Below the pieces are notes generated by a model. It did not search any database. It was not told the origin of the DNA and saw only the letters and a program-made list of their open reading frames with translations. Shown one piece after another: positions 57,040 to 64,000 of a stretch of DNA of 64,000 bases. The stretch's first letter is position 1; each line of letters starts with the position of its first letter. The position numbers and the translations under genes are program-made. Source of the DNA: Phlegmacium glaucopus (taxonomy: Eukaryota; Basidiomycota; Agaricomycetes; Agaricales; Cortinariaceae); the NCBI GenBank assembly GCA_015039465.1, contig MU129989.1, positions 131,424 to 195,423 on the forward strand, written 5' to 3'.

Positions 57040-59330
57040 CTCTTGTCCCATCTGCATAACCCAGCAACAAAGCTCGATGTGTCTACCATTAAGGGAGCGC
57101 TTTCTAAGTTTGCAAACATTCGCCTCTACCAACACTTCTTGCGGCACTGACAGTCTCCTTTCCATTTTGTCTATCACAACCATTTACCTATTCTAAACTT
57201 CTCTTTGTACGGCATTTCGCCATGCCACACATCTCAAGTATCGTGCATTGGTTGAATCTCAAAAAATCAGATCGACACTAGGGTTGCTTTTTGAGAGAAC
57301 CCTTCGTACAACTCTCGGTCAATGGGTGACTGAGGGGTTTGCAAGGCGGTCATGCAGTCTTGGGCAGGACCCCTTCTAGGCGTTGAGGACCTTAAGGTCG
57401 GCGGAAGTGATGAGAATATGAAAGGGATCGATTTAGGCAGTGCTAGGTCTGCCTTTGAAGATGAAACAGTTGTTGCCGTTGCAGAAGTTATGGGTGCGTA
57501 TGCATATGGTTTTGGCTCGTCTTCCTCAAATGGTATTGAGGGATGGGAGAAAGAGTTCCAACCAGCCGGACAGGGTAAATTCGTCTTATTTAATCACTGA
57601 TTTTTCTCATTCCTTCACTAGAACTAGATATCCTCTCTTTGGCATTAATACTTGCTTCCCAATCGTTTCCACTTGTTCCACTTGTCCATCATGGCTCATA
57701 GATGAAGACGGCCTGCTCACGGTCTCTCAAAGTTTAGATATCCTACAGCAGATGGAAAAACAAGTTGAACGCGATTGGATCTCATGTCCTTTGGCCAGTT
57801 TTACTCGGTATGTTCCGACAAACCAGACTTTTCCATATGACTGACAACCTCTCAAGTTCCAGACTCACAAGGTTCCACAAAGTCAATCTGGACAACACTC
57901 AAGACATTGCTCTTTCCAACATCATACTGGCTTGAAGCTGTCCTTTCTGCTTCTGTTTTCACCCCACCTTGACCTTATGGGCTAATACCTGCGTCGCTGG
58001 CACTACAAGTTCTGCAGACGTTGTCTCACCTCTCATTTGCTATCTCCCAATTTGGCGGAGTTACAACTACTACCCAAGGGTGTCGAATACTTGAAGAAGA
58101 CTTTCTATCTCGCCTTGGATATCTTGGCCCAAGGAGACGGCGATGGATCGAAAGCTGAGGCATACGTCCAACAAGTTTGTTCCACTCTCACTTCTCAAAG
58201 GATGGAGAGTGGTAAGCAGCAACAAATCACCTCTTGAAATCGTGGTATCAACCACTGACAATTTGTGCTCCATTCGCAACTTCACCCCGACAAGCCAAAC
58301 AAGCATTTACTTTAGCAAGCATCGATCAGTTGGTCCCTGTTCCCAACGATAAATGCATTCGAGACTAAGTTTGGGGCGTTTGTTATCCGTGAGTCCATTT
58401 TCCCTTTTGACTGTGGACCCAAAAAAAAAACTGTATCCACTTACCCCTTTCTCCAGACACCTTTATGACCCATCTCATTGCGAAACGTACGAGTCAGCCC
58501 ATTCGGTCATTTTATCCATCTTTGCTTTGTATGCACAACGACAACATACCTTTGTTAAAATGGTCCCATTTTACGCACAATGTCTAATTGGAGTAGGTAT
58601 TCTTTTGTGTGTCAATCTTGGGCCTCGTTCGTGTATATTGATTATCGTCGGGATCTTTATTACAGAGTTCCGTGGACGGGAAGCTCAGCATCCCACAACT
58701 CCGTCTTGCTTATTCCGCGCTGGTTCGCAGTGCCACTGTGATGTCTACTGGGGCTCCAGGCGATACGTATACCCTCGCCTGGTACTGTGTCCAGCTTCTC
58801 ATTGATACTATACGGGACTTATCGCCACCATTACCATACACCTCTCAATTCCAAAAGCAAGGGCGAGGCCCAAGAAATTTTTGAACCCGATAACAACCTA
58901 ACGAAAGCGGATGATCGCATTCATCGATTGTCTCTCATGTTGATTTCCACCATGTCTTCCTTTCCGCTGACACTGACGTTGCGAGCTTTGGATGAAATTC
59001 GCATAATAATTACAGCACATTCAAGCTCACGTTCACGAGATGACAGCGGCGTTGATGATGGCAATAAAGATGAAGCTCCGCGGTCGGGGAGAAAGAGTTA
59101 CTGGAAATTTTATTCGCTGAAATTTTGGAGAAGATAGGTGATCGCGAGAAAGAAACTGCTGTCAAGTGGTGGTATAGATGTCGCCCTGCCCTCATTTCGG
59201 AGTCTGGTGATGACAATGACAGGGGGAAAGAGGGGCAGCAACCGCAAGGACCACTAGGCAATGCATGTCCTTCACCTCTGAGCAATAACACGCTCATTTA
59301 TTTGACACATTCCTATGTCATCTCATAACC
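57040..59330 (+). CDS. Large helical protein, possibly peroxin (Pex8)-like; frame breaks
   Basis: Many exon-like pieces in order on the + strand suggest one gene. They include LDVSTIKGALSKFANIRLYQ (about 57073), KYRALVESQKIRSTLGLLFE (about 57240), ARSAFEDETVVAVAEVMGAY (about 57445) and LIDEDGLLTVSQSLDILQQM (about 57698). Further on are TLKTLLFPTSYWLEAVLSAS (about 57893), LKKTFYLALDILAQGDGDGS (about 58093), DPSHCETYESAHSVILSIFA (about 58471), LSIPQLRLAYSALVRSATVM (about 58684) and YTLAWYCVQLLIDTIRDL (about 58770). Near the end are LEILFAEILEKI and DREKETAVKWWY (about 59100-59170). GT-AG introns separate some pieces, but a stop in TPP*PYGLIP (about 57970) and a frame change near 58070 indicate indels or decay. 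The ETYESAHSV block reminds me of fungal Pex8, but this is weak recall. Confidence 0.45.
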
Positions 59331-59673
59331 GGAATCTAAACGGAAATAATCAGTATAGTCACATCTGTAAGAAGGGCTATATATGAAGGATCGCATTGCC
59401 TTTAATATTGAGGTATCCACATCCCTCGTGAGGAAGTTAGCCGTATCATGCACCTGAGCGTTTCAAGCAAGTGTATGATCCATCGAGACCCTGTTGTATG
59501 TCACAACAAATGATACAGTATGAGTAGAACTACTAGAAGCATTGATTAACCTCAGAGCGGCAGCGCTGCGGCAATGAGAAGACCTTGAAGTGTCCGGTAT
59601 TACCGGGTGGAACGTTGACTTTACTAGTTACAACGACTTTATTTTCTTGTAATCCTGTATCCAAGCGCTCACG

Positions 59674-61313
59674 ATGGAAACTCCTATACCCAAGCCCCAA
59701 CCATTTCGCGTGAATATACCAGACGAGCAGCTGGATCGTCTGAGGCGCAAGTTGGAGGACTACGAGCTACCTGAATCTGAGATCATCGAAGATGCTGGTT
59801 GGTCGTACGGGGTTTCATTAGAGTGGGTTAAAAGTCTCAAGAAATATTGGTTGGAGGAGTTTGATTGGAAATTTTCGGAGGCTGCAATCAACCGGTTTGT
59901 TTCCCTACATACATACATAACTCCTCCTTGTAACTGATCCCGAAGGGTAGATGGGACAACTTCAAAGTGGACATTGATGGTGTTAACCTGCACTTTGTGC
60001 ACCAGAAATCGTTGCGTCCAGATGCTGTTCCCTTGCTTCTCGTACACGGTTGGCCTGGTACCTTCTTCGAGTTCGATCAGATTATCGAACCTTTGATCAA
60101 TCCTCCGCAAGACAAAACCGCATTCCACGTCATCATACCCTCTGTTCCTGGCTTTGGGTTCTCGTCCACACCCCGAAAAAAGGGCTGGACAGTGGGTGAT
60201 AGTGCACGTTTATTCGACAAGCTAGTTACGAAGGTATTGGGGTACAAATCCTACATGGCACAAGGAGGCGATTGGGTCAGTCAGTCTACGTTGGTTCCCA
60301 TGCTTGCAACCTCATGTTCGTAGGGGTCAATCATCTCCACTCTTCTGTCCGATATGCCTCACTGTAGAGCTGTCCATCTCAACATGTGCACAGTTCCTCC
60401 TCCCGTTCCCTACGCCCTTCTTGGCCTTGTTTTCGCTCTCCCAAGTTGGCTTTCTTCCCCCTTGCTCAAATGGTATTTTTCTCCTGAAGAGTATAGGCAG
60501 ATGGTAAGAAGCAAAGATTTTGCACTACAAGGAGCCGGGTATTTTGGAATGCAGGCTACCCAAGTGAGTCATCTCAAACTTCCCGCCGATGACTAACTGT
60601 ATTGATATTGCCATGAAATGAAGCCGTTCACAATTGGTTTGGCGTTGAATGATTCCCCGATTGGTTTGTGGCTCGTTTAACTTGTGCAACTCCTAGATTG
60701 AATCCCGCTGATAGGCCTTCTAATATGGTTGGGTGAGAAATATCATACACGTATGTCTACTTTGATATTGTGAACGATCACTAGATGGCTCATAGTGCCC
60801 ATCCCCAGACGTGGACCCGGCCTACGATCTTCCACCTTCCATTCTGCTGACCACCATTTCAATATACTATCACACACACACATTCGCCAGTTCCTGCCTA
60901 CCGTATTATGAAAACTCATCAATGGTAATTTACCTTGTCATATGTGGTTACTGTCTCGTCGTCAATTTTTTCTCCGTTTTTGGTTCTAGTTTGCTGCACC
61001 ACCTGCACGAATAACGGATGCCATTCTCGGGGTCTCGATATTTTCCAATGACATTCTCGTCATGCCAGGGAAATGGGTCTCAAACTGGCACAAGCGCAAG
61101 CTTCTGTTCCATAGAACACACGACAAAGGTGGTCATTTCCGTGAGTAGGCTTCTTGTTTTGGTAGACTCAACACACCACTTACTTATCAATGCGAATCTT
61201 CCAATACGCGCTCTTTTAAAATGTAGCCGCCTTAGATAACCCCGATGATCTGGTGGGAGACCTGCGGGATTTCATCAGTGAACACATGACGCTGTTCGCC
61301 GTTACAGCGTAGT
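59674..61313 (+). CDS. Epoxide hydrolase (EHN domain plus alpha/beta hydrolase)
   Basis: The enzyme would add water to epoxides to give diols. From ATG 59674 the EHN domain reads PFRVNIPDEQLDRLRRKLED, SYGVSLEWVKSLKKYWLEEF and DWKFSEAAINR. Exon 2 (59951-60275) gives WDNFKVDIDGVNLHFVHQKS, LLVHGWPGTFFEF (oxyanion HGWPG), IIPSVPGFGFSS and YMAQGGDW, where the Asp is the likely nucleophile. Exon 3 (from 60324) continues GSIISTLLSDMP and LGLVFALPSWLSSPL, then SPEEYRQM. Later exons carry PFTIGLALNDSPI, LLIWLGEKYHT, DVDPAYDLPPSILLTTISIY and VMPGKWVSNWHKRKL. HDKGGHF holds the catalytic His, and the protein ends DNPDDLVGDLRDFISEHM, stop 61311-61313. One junction (about 60750-60800) is one base out of phase by my reading. 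It resembles the microsomal/juvenile-hormone type. Confidence 0.82.
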
Positions 61314-61924
61314 TGCTTCACCTCGCAAATCTCATGGTCAGCAGGCTCGGGACGAACACTCGGAATTTGTGATCAGTTATGTTTAGCTTCTTCCTGGCGG
61401 CGGCCTGAACTTTGTAGTGTTTCTAAAAGGGGGACTGCAATTTGTTTGTTGATATTACGCGGATTTTCGGACAAAGACTTGCTAGCTAAGTATTCATCGA
61501 TATATTCATCGACGGTATCGACCTCCCTGTACATCTTTTGAGCCCTCGTCGTTTTGCTATTATTCCCAAGACCAATCTACTCTATTTACATTTTTGCGTT
61601 GTATCGCAAGGCAAATTTATGCGCAGGTGTTGTTTAGGTGGCTCTTCTAATTCCACCAGTCCTCAGAGTACTCTTTGGGTGATGTGTATCAGGGCATTCA
61701 GATTAGATGTACCCTCATCCCGTGAAACGCTTATCCAAGTTTGGAATAAATTTGTACAATAACGGGTGTTTCTGACCTCACATACCGAGCACAAGTGGGT
61801 GCAGGTTTGCACATTTCCTTCCTCAATTGTAATTCGCCATTCATAGGTCATAGAAAAAAGAAATGCATAGGGAAGTAGAATTTACAATTCACAAGTTTGT
61901 CCAAGTGTAATAATGTGTTGTGGC
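61314..61924. other. Space between two convergent genes
   Basis: No gene is seen between the 3' ends of the epoxide hydrolase (+) and the P450 (-). It presumably holds both terminators, but I cannot place poly(A) sites with confidence. Confidence 0.4.
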
Positions 61925-63595
61925 CTAAATGTCCATTATGACCTTCTCAATCCAAGATCGTCGAGTAATCTTGAGGGCCACAGGCTTCCTGGGCATCACC
62001 ACCTCCCCAACGAGGTAGTTGTATCGGTCGCCTGGTGGTACCTTATTACGAAGCTCAACCTCATACTTATGGAGAATGGCGTTCAGAGCGATAGCGACAG
62101 TCTATATACATGGAATGATGTTTATTATGAGTGACCCGGTTCACGAGACAAAGTATTTGACATAAAAAACTTACCTGGATGGCAAAGAAACGTCCTGGGC
62201 AAGTGTGAGGGGGTAATCCGAACGTAACGTATCGCGCCGACCCTGTGTCTGCATCATTCGTCCCCGTGAAGCGGTCGTAGACATATTGGCTGGCGTGTGG
62301 AAAGACTTTGTCATCATAATGCACAAGCTATAATAACCGGGCGTTCAGCACAGGCCCAGTAACAGAAATGTCTGTAGCTTACATATGGGCTAGCAGCAAT
62401 CCCACTGCCCTTCGGCAGGACGAGTTGCGGGTTGCTTCCGAGTTTGAAGTTGTTCACGATAATTTTCCTAACCGGCCCAAACACGCATGCTGAGAGACGA
62501 AGAGTCTCCAGCACCGCTGATCGCAGCTTATCCCACTCGCTAGAGGAGGTTCTGTCGGGAACAAAGTCCCTTGGAGATGCAGTAGATAGAATTTCCTTTT
62601 GAAGACCGTGGACCGCAGCAACATCGTAAAGGGCATTGGTGACGCCAACGCTCACGTTAATTAGCCCACCGATAACAATTCCAGCGACTAGTTCAGCGAC
62701 ATTGTTGTCATTATCCGTACCATCGAGGAAGAAGCCAAGAAGGTCGTCAGCCTTCTCAGCTACCGTGGCGCCAGTCTGCAGTTTACGCCGTTGGCGAATA
62801 ATGGGCAAAATTTTCTTCTTGATGATTTTGTAGTGTTTGTGTACCTTGAAGTTCGCGAAGATATGAGCGATGGGGGCGGGCAACAGACCGGAAACCTGGA
62901 AGACTACGCCAGAGTCGGTATTGAGCCCAACGTAAGCTTCAATCAAGGCTGGATCATCGAAACCCACAGGACCAAGGCACACACGCGACATGACATATGC
63001 CATAAGGCGCCTAAGGGTCGTGCTGATGTCATCCGAGTCAGTTAATGGATTTTTTTCGAGCCATTCATGCACAGTTCGAGACACAACCTCAGCCATCGCA
63101 GGAAGCACCTGGGCCCGCTCCGTCTCCAGCTTCCGGCGAATAACAGAAGCGTGCAACTCCTCAGTAAAGTTATGACGACCAACCACAGCACCGAGCTGGG
63201 TGCCTTTTGCAAGCGCGTGGAAAGAGGCCCGTAACTCGTCATTCATCATCACAGCGATGTCAGCGGGTGTACTGCAGATATAATATACGAGGCTCCCAAA
63301 TAGGCGGATCCCAAATGTCTTGCGATATCCATACGCATTTGCCTGTTGTACAAGGAACCCTTTAGGGTCCTTTTGTAGCTCTTGACCGCAGCCGATAATG
63401 AATTTTCCCCAAGTCGTAGGTGGGGTGTGCCTGGGTCGTTGAAGCCAGGATATGATAACGTAGCCTATTAGGAGTGCCACAGCTGTGCCTAAAACAACTT
63501 TCCAGGGGATTGGTTTCTTAGGAGGAGGCTCTAGATCGCAAAGTATTGGATTTGTCTTTGGGTCGAACGGGAATAGCGGGTTCTTTTGGAGGCAC
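61925..63595 (-). CDS. Cytochrome P450 monooxygenase, 5' exon unresolved
   Basis: A membrane-anchored heme monooxygenase. The large exon (62383-63595) begins with NPLFPFDPKTNPILCDLEPP, the anchor WKVVLGTAVALLIGYVII, and FLVQQANAYGYRKTFGIRLF. It continues RMMAYV-like helix sequence (TTLRRLMAYVMSRVCLG), AELVAGIVIGGLINVSVGVT (helix I) and VLETLRLSACVFGPVRK, the ExxR region. A 55-nt intron (62328-62382) leads to YDDKVFPHASQYVYDRF and VTFGLPPHTCPGRFFAIQ, the heme loop FGxxxHxCPGR with its Cys ligand. A second intron (62102-62174) leads to AIALNAILHKYEVEL and VVMPRKPVALKITRRS, stop 61925-61927. Both introns keep phase. No in-frame ATG precedes the anchor; a CGTAG acceptor at 63596 implies a further upstream exon. 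Confidence 0.88.
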
Positions 63596-63599
63596 CTAC

Positions 63600-63995
63600 G
63601 CCAATAATCATGTTAGTCAAAATATCCCAGCCACTTGGCGTGCCATTGGATACGTACTTGACACCACTGTTCTCGGTAATCAACCTAAGCAAAAAACCTC
63701 GTAGATCAACCCTCTGTAGCATCGGTCGATGGTTAAATTGAAGCTTACCGCCACAATAGGTTAGTACCATGTGCTTGGAAATCCAGCTCCTTCATCCAGA
63801 ACCCATCGAACCATCGCGCACCTGGGAAATGTTTAGTCGGCTTGGGTGCCCATATGAGTTCCTCAAGGGCGTTGGAAGGACGACAGTTCCATGGTTTATC
63901 AACAAGAATACAACGCATGACAGCGAAACCGGGACTGAACCGGTCCGAGTTTCCCACACCAAAGAGGGAGAAAAGAGACGGGATAAGTGCTGATA
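63600..63995 (-). CDS. Unrecognised partial gene or 5' exons of the P450
   Basis: The - strand reads DRFSPGFAVMRCILVDKPWN, ALEELIWAPKPTKHFPGARW and FDGFWMKELDFQAHGTN (63945-63760). A GTAAGC intron follows, then RVDLRGFLL, a further intron, and TENSGVKYVSNGTPSGWDIL ending near 63600. The composition is clearly protein-like but I do not recognise the family. It lies directly upstream of the P450 on the same strand, so it may be part of the same transcript or the end of a separate gene that extends beyond the window. Confidence 0.4.
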
Positions 63996-64000
63996 CCTGC

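Overview
The window looks like a chromosomal segment from a mushroom-forming basidiomycete (Agaricomycetes). The evidence is short GT-AG introns of roughly 45-60 nt in almost every gene, mobile-element families typical of this group (tnp2/CACTA transposase, a DIRS-type tyrosine-recombinase retroelement, a Tad1-like LINE), and a kinase-like gene that opens with the mushroom-type GAHHF...GGTYNN motif. All assignments come from reading translations and repeats by eye. No database search was run.

The left third (1 to about 23.4 kb) is a graveyard of nested mobile elements with few CpG dinucleotides. A tnp2 transposase pseudogene runs on the + strand from 1 to about 10.06 kb. It is split by a 596-bp palindromic MITE (1199-1794) and by a DIRS/Ngaro-like element (about 1808-8094) with split direct repeats A1...B1A2B2. 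That element has itself received a 1,249-bp solo LTR (5092-6340). Removing the insertions restores the transposase reading frame. A 14-copy tandem repeat (10.1-10.4 kb) follows. From about 11.1 to 20.2 kb a Tad1-like LINE lies on the - strand (gag, endonuclease, RNase H, CCHC tail). It is broken by at least four insertions, one of them a stack of LTR in LTR with a MITE inside. More solo LTRs and an inverted-repeat element lie between 20.3 and 22.9 kb. Both the DIRS element and the LINE have lost the core of their reverse transcriptase but kept RNase H.

From about 23.5 kb the composition changes (CpG common, more GC) and host genes begin. Recognised genes are a kinase-like/PHD zinc-finger protein (-, 23.5-25.9), DCN1 cullin-neddylation factor (-, 31.1-32.4), a proline-rich hypothetical protein (-, 37.4-38.3), MPP6 exosome cofactor (+, 43.1-44.0), TFIIE beta subunit (-, 45.5-46.6), a multi-pass membrane protein with a PPSY tail motif (-, 47.8-49.8), a mushroom-type hypothetical protein (+, 50.3-51.4), 3-ketosphinganine reductase TSC10 (-, 52.2-53.5), a fragment of acid sphingomyelinase (+, 53.6-54.0), YAE1 (-, 56.3-56.9), a possibly peroxin-like protein (+, 57.0-59.3), an epoxide hydrolase (+, 59.7-61.3), a cytochrome P450 (-, 61.9-63.6) and an unidentified partial gene at the right edge. 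Most of these are unrelated housekeeping genes and do not form an operon-like system. The convergent epoxide hydrolase and P450 could act in one oxidative pathway, but that is inference. Between 26.5-30.4 kb and 38.6-43.0 kb there are gene-like scraps I could not identify, and 32.4-37.4 kb shows no convincing gene.
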